A stretch of DNA of 15,195 bases, from assembly GCA_023391315.1 (NCBI GenBank), contig JAEWBD010000459.1:1-15195 (forward strand). The letters are read 5' to 3'. The stretch's first letter is position 1. Every line of letters begins with the position of its first letter. A program made the translations under genes and the position numbers. This DNA comes from Bacteroidota bacterium (GTDB lineage Bacteria > Bacteroidota > Bacteroidia > Chitinophagales > Chitinophagaceae). The notes beneath the pieces were generated by a model. The model saw only the letters and a program-made list of their open reading frames with translations, was not told where the DNA came from and made no database searches. This document shows positions 6,355-14,951 of this stretch, in pieces.

Positions 6355-6359
6355 ATGAG

Positions 6360-8822
6360 TTACCCCGCGATTTCATTATATAGATTTTCATACTGTTGTC
6401 GAGGAAATCTATATTTAATATGTCTATCCATAAATTGAATAGCCTCACTTTTTTTACCTTGATATTTTAATAATAAGGTTTTCGATGCCAAGTATCCCAA
6501 CATCTTATAGACTTCAGAATCCTTGGAAATTTTTGTTTCAAGTTGAGTTATTGCTTCGTTTAAATCTTCCATTTTGTTATATTTTCTACATATTTCAACT
6601 TTTGCTAAATAAGGGTAGAAATTCGTTTCATATTTTGCGATTGCGTCATTAATTGTATTTATGGCAGCGTAATAGTCATGTTGAACAAAAGCAAAATATT
6701 GGGCTTTGGAAGAAAGATACATTTCTTCTGTTTTCTCATTCTTTATTTTTTCAAATCTTTCGAGTAAGCTTTTTAATTCTGCTTTCGCCTCACTACCAAA
6801 AAGCTTAATTAAACATCTGAAATAACTCTGAAGATTATATGCATTAGATTTATCTCTATTAAATACTTTTCTTGCAAGATTTATTGCAGATGAAAACTGA
6901 TCTAAATTTACATATGATAGAACAATTTCTCTCATAACTTTAAATGAATCGCCATATGTTGTAAGAACTTCGTTTAAAGCGTTTATTGCGTCATCATACC
7001 TGCCGTTAAGTCTGTAGTAAAAGCCAAGGAGATAGTTATGATCTAAGCCATGAATTTTTTGAACTTCTTGTAACATACTTGGATCTCTAAGCCTAGCTAA
7101 AGCTTGACATAAATAATATCTAACCTCGTGGCATATACGTGCATCTAAAAACTTTTCATTTTCAAGCACCCTTTCCGCTAAGGCAATTACTTGATTATAT
7201 CTTTTCTCAACATTATATAACTCTTTCATCGCACTCAAAAAATGTGAGGGTATTAAGATAGAATCATCTATTACATCTCCATTTTTCAATGCCTCCTTTA
7301 CCGATATAAACCATGCAGAAATATCTTCCGATGCCGAATCGTAATTTGATAAAACTGACTTTGAACAATTTTTAATTCTATCTAAATAAACAGATTTCAA
7401 TTTTCTGCTACTTCGACTTATATAATCTCGAACAACATCATTTAGCCGTAAATATTCTTTATCTCCACCAACATGTTCAACAACACAGTTTAAAACTAAT
7501 TTTTCAATCAGATCTAATGCAGGAGTAAATTCATCTAGTAATATTATTTGTAAGTAAGAGTAACTTACAAAATCGAAATATGATAAAATTGAAAGCAAAT
7601 TATCTGAGAAATCATTTTTAAATCGAAATATCAAAGCATGAACTTTATCGTAATTAAATTCTACAAGAACTGAAGAATTCTTGAACAAATAATCATATCC
7701 TTCGCTTCTTATTACATCTATTGCAAAGAAAATTTGATCTGGAAAACCATTAAACAAGGGAATGATATTATCGATTTGATCTCTCGTAAGCTCAATATCA
7801 TAAATTTCGAGCAAGGCTGTGAAAAGATTCTGTCTTTCATTTGGATTTAATTCAGGTAGATTTAATGTAAATATTTTATCTGAAAATCTTATCGTTACTG
7901 GTCGAAATCTTGCCCGAGAAATTACACACATGTACAGTTTATCGTCGTTTCCAAGCAATTCAATTAAATCCCAATACCAATCAACTACAGTCCCATCTTC
8001 CATGACAACAGAATAGTTGTCTAGTATATAAATAAGCCCTTTTTGCGATTTTAATTCTAAAAGTAAATCCTTGCATATTGATAACTTTTCATTCATTGGT
8101 TGATTAATTAAACCTTTAGTTATCTCAGGAGAGGAATTGCTATAACCAAGATCATATAACAATTGAATGAAATCCTCGATACTAGCTTTGTTAGTCATTG
8201 TTATTATCTCCGCCTCATAACCAAATCTTATTTTTGCTGAATCCCTTAGCATATGCGTAAGAAATTTACGTCGCCCAATTGAAGGAAACCCAGAGATAAT
8301 TATTATTTGAGGCGATAACTTAGAAGAATCATAAATTCTATCTTGAAATATTTTCCTCAATTCTGTCCTACCAATAAAAAGCTGGTCAAGTTGTTTATTA
8401 GTTGATGAATATTCTAAATTCAAAATTCGCCTATGATTTTTTATTCGCTCTGCAGCTTTTGATGGCTTAGCTATATATCGTAGATTATAGTTTTCTTTTA
8501 TCCAGTTTGGAATCCTCGAATCATCATGTTTAATATTTGTATCTATGATTATTGGATAAAATATTTTTATCTTGGAATCAGTAACTAATTGTTGCGCTTT
8601 ATTGATTTCTTGCATTACCCACTTGCTTTCTAACGCATCTTCTGAAATAAATAGACAAAATATATCACTAATATCTAGTGTTTTGAATATTTCATCTAAA
8701 GTCCTTTCTCCAGGTTCAAAAGTCCATTCATCGAATATGATATTTTCTTCACCCAGTTTTTCAGCAACAATTTTTACATACCATTTTTGTTTACTGCTGT
8801 GTGATAAAAAAGTTCTTGCCAT
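6360..8822 (-). CDS. TIR-STAND-TPR protein, candidate anti-phage sensor/effector
   Basis: An 820-residue cytosolic protein. Residues 2-95 are a TIR domain: RTFLSHSSKQK at the start, a BB-loop-like DEWTFEPGE, and SKWVMQEINKA with the likely catalytic Glu72 of NAD-cleaving TIRs. Residues ~150-450 look like a STAND ATPase: P-loop-like GFPSIGRRKF (178-187), where the usual Gly-Lys-Ser/Thr is Gly-Arg-Arg; Walker-B-like LIYILDN (Asp268); a sensor-like VISRAR; and LPELNPNERQNLF, as in NLR-type proteins. From about 540 on, helical repeats of TPR type recur (LGFYYRLNGRYDDAINALNEV, FVQHDYYAAINTINDAIAKY). TIR-STAND proteins are known to sense phage and deplete NAD; that role here is inferred. Base composition is visibly more A/T-rich than rmuC, and the gene stands alone behind mobile repeats, suggesting horizontal transfer. 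Start: ATG at 8822; no Shine-Dalgarno, as is usual in this phylum. Confidence 0.88.
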   Translation of the reverse strand: MARTFLSHSSKQKWYVKIVAEKLGEENIIFDEWTFEPGERTLDEIFKTLDISDIFCLFISEDALESKWVMQEINKAQQLVTDSKIKIFYPIIIDTNIKHDDSRIPNWIKENYNLRYIAKPSKAAERIKNHRRILNLEYSSTNKQLDQLFIGRTELRKIFQDRIYDSSKLSPQIIIISGFPSIGRRKFLTHMLRDSAKIRFGYEAEIITMTNKASIEDFIQLLYDLGYSNSSPEITKGLINQPMNEKLSICKDLLLELKSQKGLIYILDNYSVVMEDGTVVDWYWDLIELLGNDDKLYMCVISRARFRPVTIRFSDKIFTLNLPELNPNERQNLFTALLEIYDIELTRDQIDNIIPLFNGFPDQIFFAIDVIRSEGYDYLFKNSSVLVEFNYDKVHALIFRFKNDFSDNLLSILSYFDFVSYSYLQIILLDEFTPALDLIEKLVLNCVVEHVGGDKEYLRLNDVVRDYISRSSRKLKSVYLDRIKNCSKSVLSNYDSASEDISAWFISVKEALKNGDVIDDSILIPSHFLSAMKELYNVEKRYNQVIALAERVLENEKFLDARICHEVRYYLCQALARLRDPSMLQEVQKIHGLDHNYLLGFYYRLNGRYDDAINALNEVLTTYGDSFKVMREIVLSYVNLDQFSSAINLARKVFNRDKSNAYNLQSYFRCLIKLFGSEAKAELKSLLERFEKIKNEKTEEMYLSSKAQYFAFVQHDYYAAINTINDAIAKYETNFYPYLAKVEICRKYNKMEDLNEAITQLETKISKDSEVYKMLGYLASKTLLLKYQGKKSEAIQFMDRHIKYRFPRQQYENLYNEIAG

Positions 8823-9080
8823 ATTATTATTTTAAAGGTTCAACTTACTTAAAAAATTTAAATGAAATGAATAATAAAGTTCACTGGCTGCCGGATAGAA
8901 GTGAATACCCCGCTGAAGCTTTTGTGCAAAGCATTTGTGGCGGAGTAGCAGCGAATAGCCGGTACTGCAGCTGATAATTGTTCTACTGCTCACAGCCCCA
9001 ATAATAATAATTAGCCAATTTGGTAATTTGATAATTCGGCAATGATTTAGTTTTCTTCATTTGCAATTGTTGGTTTGTTT

Positions 9081-9114
9081 AAAATTATGAATGATGAATG
9101 TTTATTCATCATTC
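9081..9114 (-). terminator. Possible terminator hairpin at the rmuC stop
   Basis: A perfect 11-bp inverted repeat GAATGATGAAT/ATTCATCATTC (9089-9099 and 9104-9114) with loop GTTT. The stop codon of rmuC lies at the loop. On the minus strand it is followed by ATAATTTTAAAC, a weak T-rich stretch, so termination is plausible but not strong. The rest of the 8823-9101 gap shows nothing recognisable. Confidence 0.4.
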
Positions 9115-10535
9115 GAAATCGTTTGATCGTTTAGTTCTGGCAATATATTTAATGTTTCATCACTGCTCAACACCTGCACATCTTTTAATCTTCGTTCAAT
9201 AGCTTTGGTACGTTTGCCTACTACATCTTCCAGTTGGTTTAAACCTGTTTGTATATTCTTTTGTGCTTTATCCAGCAAGCCGCTGAAATTGCCGAACTCT
9301 GTTTTTACGGCGCTGAGCAACTGCCATACTTCGCCGCTGCGCTTTTCTATGGCGAGTGTGCGGAAACCCATTTGTAAACTGTTGAGCAGCGCACTGAGCG
9401 TGGTGGGCCCGGTAATGATAACCCGGCAATCGCGTTGCATGCTTTCGAAGAGCCCGGGTGTACGCAGCACTTCGGCATACAGGCTTTCGAATGGCAGAAA
9501 GAGTAGGGCGAAATCGGTGGTGTTGGGTGCATCAATGTATTTGCTGCAAATATCCTGTGCGCAGTTGCGGATGCCTTTGGCAAATGTGCGGCGGTGTTCT
9601 TCTATCAGTTCGGGGCTGCCGTGTTCATAGGCATCGGTCAACAATTCAAATGCTTCTTTGGGAAACTTACTATCAATAGGCAGCCACAAAGGTTCGTTGC
9701 TGTTTTGTTTGTTGGGCAGCTTTACGGCAAACTCAACCAATGCATTGCTGCCTTGTTTGGTCTTTACATTTTTTGCATACTGGTCGGGCGTAAGAATTTG
9801 TTCAAGCAAACTTTCCAGTTGATACTCGCCGAGCACACCGCGTGTTTTTACATTGCTGAGCACCCGTTTTAAATCGCCCACGCCGGTAGCTAAGGTTTGC
9901 ATATCGCCGAGGCCTTTGTGTACGGCTTCCAGCCGTTCGCTGACGAGTTTGAAACTTTCGCCGAGCCTTGCTTCGAGTGTTTGCTGCAGTTTTTCATCAA
10001 CGGTAATGCGCATTTGCTCCAGCTTCTGCTCATTGCTTGTTTGCATGGCTGTAACTTTTTGTTCGATGGTGTTGCGCATGGTGTCGAGCTTTGTGCTGGT
10101 GTCTGTGTTTTGGTCGCTTTGTTTGCGCAGCAGTTCAAAGAAATTATCTTTTTGTTGTGTATTGAAATCGCTGATGCTTTGCGCCAAATCTTTTTTAAAA
10201 CTGCTGAGTGCTTCTTTTATTTCTGTGCGGCTTGCCAGTGCATTGTTGTTATTACTTTCACTGAAAGCAGATAATTTTTTATCTATGGTTTCTGTGAGAT
10301 GATTGAGTTTTTCTTCGAAGGACTGAAGCGATGCGGCCAATTCTTTCCTGGCATAAGCACTTTGTTCAAAACTTTCTTTGCGGTTGGCCGCAATCTCGTT
10401 TTTCACCGCCGTTTCAATACGGTTGATATCGGTTTTGAGTTCATCAAATTTATGCGCGGCATTATCTTTTGGCTTCAGCAGTATCAGCAACAATAAACCA
10501 ATGATAAGGGCAAGGAGTATGTATACAATCGTCAT
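9102..10535 (-). CDS. rmuC: DNA recombination protein RmuC
   Basis: 477 residues, a normal length for RmuC, a family known to limit DNA inversions between short inverted repeats. Order: an N-terminal membrane anchor (~4-21, VYILLALIIGLLLLILL), a long coiled coil (~25-215), and the RmuC domain (~215-450) with GVLGEYQLESLLEQIL, LWLPIDSKFPKEAF (the Asp288-x-Lys290 of the PD-(D/E)xK-like core), FALLFLPFESLYAEVLR and IITGPTTLSALLNSLQMGFRTLAIEK. All signature blocks are intact. It lies 68 bp downstream of a same-strand small coiled-coil membrane protein that resembles its own N-terminus, probably one transcription unit. An RmuC gene next to many inverted repeats is notable but may be chance. Confidence 0.93.
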   Translation of the reverse strand: MTIVYILLALIIGLLLLILLKPKDNAAHKFDELKTDINRIETAVKNEIAANRKESFEQSAYARKELAASLQSFEEKLNHLTETIDKKLSAFSESNNNNALASRTEIKEALSSFKKDLAQSISDFNTQQKDNFFELLRKQSDQNTDTSTKLDTMRNTIEQKVTAMQTSNEQKLEQMRITVDEKLQQTLEARLGESFKLVSERLEAVHKGLGDMQTLATGVGDLKRVLSNVKTRGVLGEYQLESLLEQILTPDQYAKNVKTKQGSNALVEFAVKLPNKQNSNEPLWLPIDSKFPKEAFELLTDAYEHGSPELIEEHRRTFAKGIRNCAQDICSKYIDAPNTTDFALLFLPFESLYAEVLRTPGLFESMQRDCRVIITGPTTLSALLNSLQMGFRTLAIEKRSGEVWQLLSAVKTEFGNFSGLLDKAQKNIQTGLNQLEDVVGKRTKAIERRLKDVQVLSSDETLNILPELNDQTISNDE

Positions 10536-10603
10536 GAATAAGCCAGCTAATTTGCAAACAAGATAATGATGTTTATAAAATACAACAAAAAACGGTGTGA
10601 TTT

Positions 10604-11002
10604 TTACTGCACAGCGCCGGTGTTTTGCCTTTGATTATCCAGCTTTTCTTCTATTGACTGGATGGATTTTTTTATGTCTTGCCGGCTTCTTAAAACCTGG
10701 TTATTTAGTTCCAGCCGGTTTGCCAGAATTTCTTTACGGATGGCTTCCTGGCCCTGCTGTAAATCGCTGTGCAGGGATTGTTCTGTATGCTGCGCGGCGG
10801 CAAGCAGGCCGGCCTCTATGCGTTGCAGGTTGTTTTGCAAAGCTTCGTGCCTGGCATTTTGCTGTAGGGTGATTTCCTCCAGCTGTGCGGCCAGGTTTTC
10901 TATCGCCTGTTGTTGTGCTTTATTGTTGCCGGTGAATAATTTTATTAAGATAATAATCAAGAGCAGGATGCTTATGCTGAAAAGTATATAGAGTTCTGTC
11001 AT
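10604..11002 (-). CDS. Small coiled-coil membrane protein resembling the RmuC N-terminus
   Basis: 132 residues: one membrane anchor (~4-23, LYILFSISILLLIIILIKLF), then an almost continuous coiled coil to the end. It has no RmuC nuclease-like domain. It resembles the first part of the downstream RmuC: both open MTxxYIL, both have an E-I-x-A-N-R segment (KEILANRLE against NEIAANRKE), and both have an S-x-Q-S-x-EEKL segment (SIQSIEEKLDNQ against SLQSFEEKLNHL) at similar spacing. This suggests a partial duplication of rmuC or a partner that forms heteromeric coils with it (inference). Same strand as rmuC, 68 bp apart. No frameshift was seen, so it may be a real small gene. Confidence 0.75.
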   Translation of the reverse strand: MTELYILFSISILLLIIILIKLFTGNNKAQQQAIENLAAQLEEITLQQNARHEALQNNLQRIEAGLLAAAQHTEQSLHSDLQQGQEAIRKEILANRLELNNQVLRSRQDIKKSIQSIEEKLDNQRQNTGAVQ

Positions 11003-11242
11003 TATTTATTTTTTTGAGCTGCGAAAATGATGGGTTTATGTTTTATAAATGATTTTTTTATTTAGTGAATTGATTTTAATAAGGATTATTTTTTGAATGA
11101 AAAAGTTTGTTGTGTTAATGTTGATTCATTCATTTTTTAAGCTGAATGCCTGCATATTTTCGTTTTATATAACGTTTTTGATTGCCTGAGATTGTATGAT
11201 CTTTAATCAGAAAAATCTTATGAACCATAATTCAAACGAATC

Positions 11243-11650
11243 AGGGTTCAACTGCTGAAAAGTCATTAGCACAAAAGCTTAATCAGGGCATGTGCACGGA
11301 TGTGTTGAAACCGCCGAAGGAGGTTAGCGAAGACAATAAAAGGTAAACATGAAACTGCGCAAATATCATCCGTGCTTGAACTTTTCCTGCCCAACTGACG
11401 TTTGTCAGGCAGGGGTTCTTTTTCTTTCAAGAGAAAAAGAACAGAAAATATTAGGGTCCAACTGCTGAAAAGTCATTAGCACAAAAGCTTAATCAGGGCG
11501 AAAGAAAAAATGTGCCGAAATCTAAGATTGCCGAACACTATTAAAAAACAAACCTGCTGTGAGCAATATCATTTTTTCTTGAATTTTCCTGCCCAACTGA
11601 CGTTTGTCACGCAGGGTACTTTTCTTTCAAGAGAAAAGTACGGAAAAAAG
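11243..11650. repeat. Tandem pair of ~200-bp structured repeat units
   Basis: Two units in direct orientation. Each begins with a 47-bp segment (11243-11289 and 11453-11499; one mismatch) containing CAACTGCTGAAAAGTCATTA and GCACAAAAGCTTAATCAGGG. Each ends with two hairpins: CCTGCC...GGCAGG with an inner TGAC/GTCA (11386-11413; diverged at 11588-11615), then GTTCTTTTTCT/AGAAAAAGAAC (11415-11442) or GTACTTTTCT/AGAAAAGTAC (11616-11641), both with loop TTCAAG. The stems differ between copies yet stay fully paired. The middle portions differ. The second unit ends about 10 bp from the stop of the DoxX-like gene. The gap from 11003 to 11242 holds nothing recognisable. Confidence 0.7.
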
Positions 11651-11651
11651 G

Positions 11652-12908
11652 TTACCAATTCGGCGGGTATTCATTAATCCAGTGAAAGCCTCTTCCGGTA
11701 AGCGAATAATCTTTCTTTTGTTTACGGATAGATATAATAGTGGCGGTATCTTTTTTAATAATACCGCTGAAGGTCACCGTATCATTACGCATGGTATAAT
11801 TCAGCAAAGCATATTGCGTGGAATCGTAGTTGCTGATCGTAAAAGTTTTCTTCACCGTATCAACGGCTAACTTTTTCCATTTCGTAGTATCGGAATTCAT
11901 TTTGATAGATACGCTGCCCGGATATTGTACAAACATTTTGCTCCAGCCCACAGTATCCTTTTTATTGGAAATTACAGGCAATGTATCATGGTTTAAAATA
12001 AAAGTATTCACTGCATAGAACCCTTCCATAGGCACCGGCTTTTTATTTAATGTGGTTTGTAAGTAAGAAGAATTATTCCACAGCATAACTATGATAAAAA
12101 GAACCTTTATTACGCGCAATGAAACCTGCATCCATTGTTTAGGCGCCCGCAGTTTATTATAAACAAGTTTTTCTGTGCGATGGCGGATAAAGAAATTATA
12201 CAACAGCTTCCAGTCGTACGTTAATATAAAAATGCAGAGCAAAACAATGTGCGTGGAGAATATTTTAACCGGCACATCATACATATAATTCAGTAAAGCA
12301 ACGTTGAGCATTACTGCCATTGAAAACAAAGTGCCGATCGTTTTGGTTTTCCTGAATAACAATAATACGCCCCCGGTAAATTCCAGCAGGCCGGAAACAA
12401 AAGTATAAGCGCGGGAGGCGCCCATAAATGCCCACACGATACCCATGGGCGACATATCGCCAACCTTTTCTTCCAGCCTTGAATAACCATTGGCCGGAAA
12501 CTGCCCGTCGAAGAGTTTGGCAAAACCATACGTAATCATGGTAAAGGCTACATAATACCGGGCAATAACAATAGTGAATAAATATAACGGGCGATAGCTG
12601 GCGCGTTTATGGTCAATAAATAGAATGATGATGCTGATGAGTAAAGACAGAATGACAATAGCAAGTATCAAAACAAAATCGTACGTGGTGTCGCCGCTGC
12701 CGGTATTGGTTATTTTATGCAGGTCGTTAAGATGCAGGAATGTTTTACCAAACCAAACCACGAGCTGCTCAAGAAAAGGTATGGGAAAACTAAACTGCGA
12801 TGTAAACATAAAAGCATATACATACACCACCGCCCAAAGGCTGAAGAATTTTTTTAGCAGGCTGTCGCGTGTAAGGGTTTGTTCATCGGCAGCAAGTATA
12901 TTTTCCAT
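11652..12908 (-). CDS. DoxX-like multi-pass membrane protein
   Basis: 418 residues with about seven predicted membrane segments (roughly 21-37, 76-98, 108-130, 168-185, 191-209, 218-235, 264-278). The segment IARYYVAFTMITYGFAKLFDGQFP, followed by a membrane helix and then VSGLLEFTGGVLLLF, is typical of the DoxX/DoxD-like fold. A hydrophilic, probably extracytoplasmic C-terminal tail (~285-418) with DTLPVISNKKDTV and repeated Thr/Lys-rich beta-like stretches follows; large DoxX-like proteins with such tails are usual in Bacteroidota. The biochemical role is unknown. It is transcribed away from the DUF4197 gene across a 155-bp gap. It stands alone on its strand. Confidence 0.8.
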   Translation of the reverse strand: MENILAADEQTLTRDSLLKKFFSLWAVVYVYAFMFTSQFSFPIPFLEQLVVWFGKTFLHLNDLHKITNTGSGDTTYDFVLILAIVILSLLISIIILFIDHKRASYRPLYLFTIVIARYYVAFTMITYGFAKLFDGQFPANGYSRLEEKVGDMSPMGIVWAFMGASRAYTFVSGLLEFTGGVLLLFRKTKTIGTLFSMAVMLNVALLNYMYDVPVKIFSTHIVLLCIFILTYDWKLLYNFFIRHRTEKLVYNKLRAPKQWMQVSLRVIKVLFIIVMLWNNSSYLQTTLNKKPVPMEGFYAVNTFILNHDTLPVISNKKDTVGWSKMFVQYPGSVSIKMNSDTTKWKKLAVDTVKKTFTISNYDSTQYALLNYTMRNDTVTFSGIIKKDTATIISIRKQKKDYSLTGRGFHWINEYPPNW

Positions 12909-13051
12909 AAGCAGCTTGTTTTACGGCCAATATAAAAACCAACATTTATTTAAACAAATTGCAATGTATGCAGCGCCTGACAATTCTTCTTTTCCGCATG
13001 GGTAACTATCCGCATCAGCCGCATTTAACGCTACCTTAAAACCGGTGCTGT

Positions 13052-13059
13052 TATCTTTG
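13052..13059 (+). promoter_or_regulatory. -7 promoter element just before the DUF4197 start
   Basis: TATCTTTG is an exact match to the Bacteroidota -7 consensus TAnnTTTG. It ends only four bases before the ATG at 13064, which would put the transcript start at or very close to the start codon. Confidence 0.5.
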
Positions 13060-13063
13060 AATC

Positions 13064-13828
13064 ATGCATACAAAAAAATTGTTAAGCCTGCTTATAGCCA
13101 CCCTGTTTATTTGCTCAGCACTTCATGCACAAATTCTCGATAAGGTAATAAAATCCGTATCCAAAGATTCTTCTGTAAACAATGTATTAGGCGGATTATC
13201 ACAGGGCAATGCTACGCTTAGCACAGAAGAGGTAGTGGCCGGTTTAAAACAGGCTTTGGAAAAAGGCACACAAAAGGGCACGTCGAAACTCTCTGCGGTA
13301 AATGGATTTTTAAAGAATGCTGCCATTAAAATTTTATTGCCGCCCGAAGCACAGAAAGCTGAACAGGTATTGCGCAGTGCGGGCCTTGGTAAGCTTGCAG
13401 ATGATGCCATCGCTTCCATGAACCATGCTGCTGAAGATGCCAGTAAAAGCGCAGCGCCCATATTTGTAAATGCTATCAAACAAATGACGATACAGGATGC
13501 CTGGGGCATTTTAAAAGGCGGCGACACATCGGCCACGCATTATCTTAAAACAAAAACCACAGACCCTTTAACAGAAGCTTTTAAACCAGTAATAGAAAAA
13601 TCGCTGCAGAAGGTAAATGCTACAAAATACTGGAACGATTTAGCCACCGCCTATAATAAGATAAATCTTTTTGGCAATAATAAACTTGATACCGACCTCT
13701 CCAGCTACGTTACCGGAAGAGCCTTGAATGGCATTTTTTATGAGATAGGCCAGCAGGAAAAAGACATCAGGAAAAACCCTGCAGCCCGCACTACCGAACT
13801 TTTAAAAAAAGTGTTTGACAAACAATAA
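13064..13828 (+). CDS. DUF4197 family secreted protein
   Basis: 254 residues. A signal peptide (KKLLSLLIATLFICSALHAQ, cleavage near residue 22) directs it to the periplasm or beyond. The mature part carries the DUF4197 pattern: EVVAGLKQALEKGTQKGTSKL near the start, AAIKILLPPEAQKAEQVLR, AAPIFVNAIKQMTIQDAWGILKGGDTSATHYLK in the middle, and LDTDLSSYVTGRALNGIFYEIGQQEKDIRKNPAARTTELLKKVF at the end. Length and block order are normal for the family, whose function is not known. A clear -7 element lies next to the start codon. It is divergent from the DoxX-like gene. Confidence 0.9.
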   Translation: MHTKKLLSLLIATLFICSALHAQILDKVIKSVSKDSSVNNVLGGLSQGNATLSTEEVVAGLKQALEKGTQKGTSKLSAVNGFLKNAAIKILLPPEAQKAEQVLRSAGLGKLADDAIASMNHAAEDASKSAAPIFVNAIKQMTIQDAWGILKGGDTSATHYLKTKTTDPLTEAFKPVIEKSLQKVNATKYWNDLATAYNKINLFGNNKLDTDLSSYVTGRALNGIFYEIGQQEKDIRKNPAARTTELLKKVFDKQ

Positions 13829-13943
13829 TAATTTTCTGTTCATAGCTGATACTGTAAATATTTATACTTAAGTTTTCTCCTCACCATTATTATTCGCCTG
13901 TATTTGTTTGCCTTGCAATAAGCAATAGCAATGATGGAATAGC

Positions 13944-14153
13944 TCAATAAGTTATTTTTATAAAAGAGTTACCCGCCGCTATAACAATTCGCTTCTCAAA
14001 ACAATTCATAATCCCTGATATCTTCAATTCATCCTTATCAAAATGCAACTCATTACGGGCGTCCTGCACTGCGTGGTGTGTGCGGTTTAGTATTGCATCA
14101 TAAATAAAAAAAACAGCTAAGCCTGTAAACACTAAAACAAAAACATAACACAT
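13944..14153 (-). CDS. Candidate small membrane protein, doubtful
   Basis: A 69-codon frame from an ATG at 14153 whose bases overlap the start codon of the divergent lipoprotein gene. It has a hydrophobic N-terminus (VFVLVFTGLAVFFIYDAIL) and then a charged segment (ARNELHFDKDELKISG). The frame is also open upstream to 14432 through the lipoprotein gene, so the start is arbitrary. No promoter is visible, and overlapping divergent starts leave none for either gene. It may be chance or the remnant of a longer gene; the 323-bp gap 13829-14151 otherwise holds nothing recognisable. Confidence 0.2.
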   Translation of the reverse strand: MCYVFVLVFTGLAVFFIYDAILNRTHHAVQDARNELHFDKDELKISGIMNCFEKRIVIAAGNSFIKITY

Positions 14154-14925
14154 GAAACACTTATCACTTATTGCAACCATTGCTGTTGCTATGCTATCAT
14201 TTGCATCGTGCAAAAAAGACTCATCTGATCCCGCGCCGGGCGGACCGGGCAATTCCGGAAAGAAATTAGTAAAGGTTATTGAAACTGAAGACGGACAGGT
14301 AACGACGTACAACTTAACGTACAATAACGATAACCGCCTTACATCAGTTAAGAGCACCGATGATTCAAAGTCAACAATATTTACGTATGATAATGCCGGT
14401 AATCTTACGGGTATTGAACAAAGGGAAGACAATGATTTTAAAAACGTTTATACTTACACCTATCAGAATAATATACCGGTTTCCGGTACATTCAAAAGCT
14501 GGCAGCTTACGGCTGGCGAACCGGATGCCTTAATTGAAGATGATAAGCTCACTTATATTGTAAGCAATAACCAGGTAACGAACATTAAAGTGGATTTACT
14601 GATGGGCGAAACTTCAATGAATTTTGCAATAGCCTATGCCAATGGCAATCCCAAATCTATTAGCAGTACCGGCGCTTATAAATATTCGGCCACTTTCACA
14701 TTTGGCAATCACAAGCCGATATTTCCTAAAGTAACCAACTGGGTATTAGACCAGGCCGGTTTTGCTGTGCAATATGGTGTAGAGAATGAACTCCTTTCCG
14801 TAACCTGGGATTTTCCAGGCACAGAAGAAGATTATAGCATAAACTCTACTTATACATTCGACGATAAGGGTTATGCGCTTACCAGCACCGATGGAACAAC
14901 ACAACTAAAATTTGAATACCAGTAA
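14152..14925 (+). CDS. Lipoprotein with beta-strand/YD-like repeats, DUF4595-like
   Basis: 257 residues. A lipoprotein signal peptide ends in the lipobox FASC, with Cys20 as the lipidated residue, followed by KKDSSD, a charged start often seen on surface-exported Bacteroidota lipoproteins, and a Pro/Gly-rich linker. The body has repeated short strands of the form Y-x-Y/F-D-x-x-G-x-L (YNLTYNNDNRLTSV, TIFTYDNAGNLTGI, YTFDDKGYALTS), as in RHS/YD-like repeats and DUF4595-type proteins. Function is unknown; an outer-membrane location is inferred from the signal. It is followed by a strong terminator, so it ends its transcription unit. Confidence 0.82.
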   Translation: MKHLSLIATIAVAMLSFASCKKDSSDPAPGGPGNSGKKLVKVIETEDGQVTTYNLTYNNDNRLTSVKSTDDSKSTIFTYDNAGNLTGIEQREDNDFKNVYTYTYQNNIPVSGTFKSWQLTAGEPDALIEDDKLTYIVSNNQVTNIKVDLLMGETSMNFAIAYANGNPKSISSTGAYKYSATFTFGNHKPIFPKVTNWVLDQAGFAVQYGVENELLSVTWDFPGTEEDYSINSTYTFDDKGYALTSTDGTTQLKFEYQ

Positions 14926-14951
14926 ACACAATTGTTAACCTTTGAAGGCAG

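Noticed and set aside
9205..10496. Several plus-strand frames opposite rmuC (up to 149 codons)
   Set aside because: They are Ser/Cys/Leu- or Phe-rich shadows of the intact rmuC coding sequence.
14032..14432. Long upstream extension of the minus-strand frame through the lipoprotein gene
   Set aside because: The lipoprotein has a clear signal peptide, lipobox and repeats, so the opposite frame there is a shadow.
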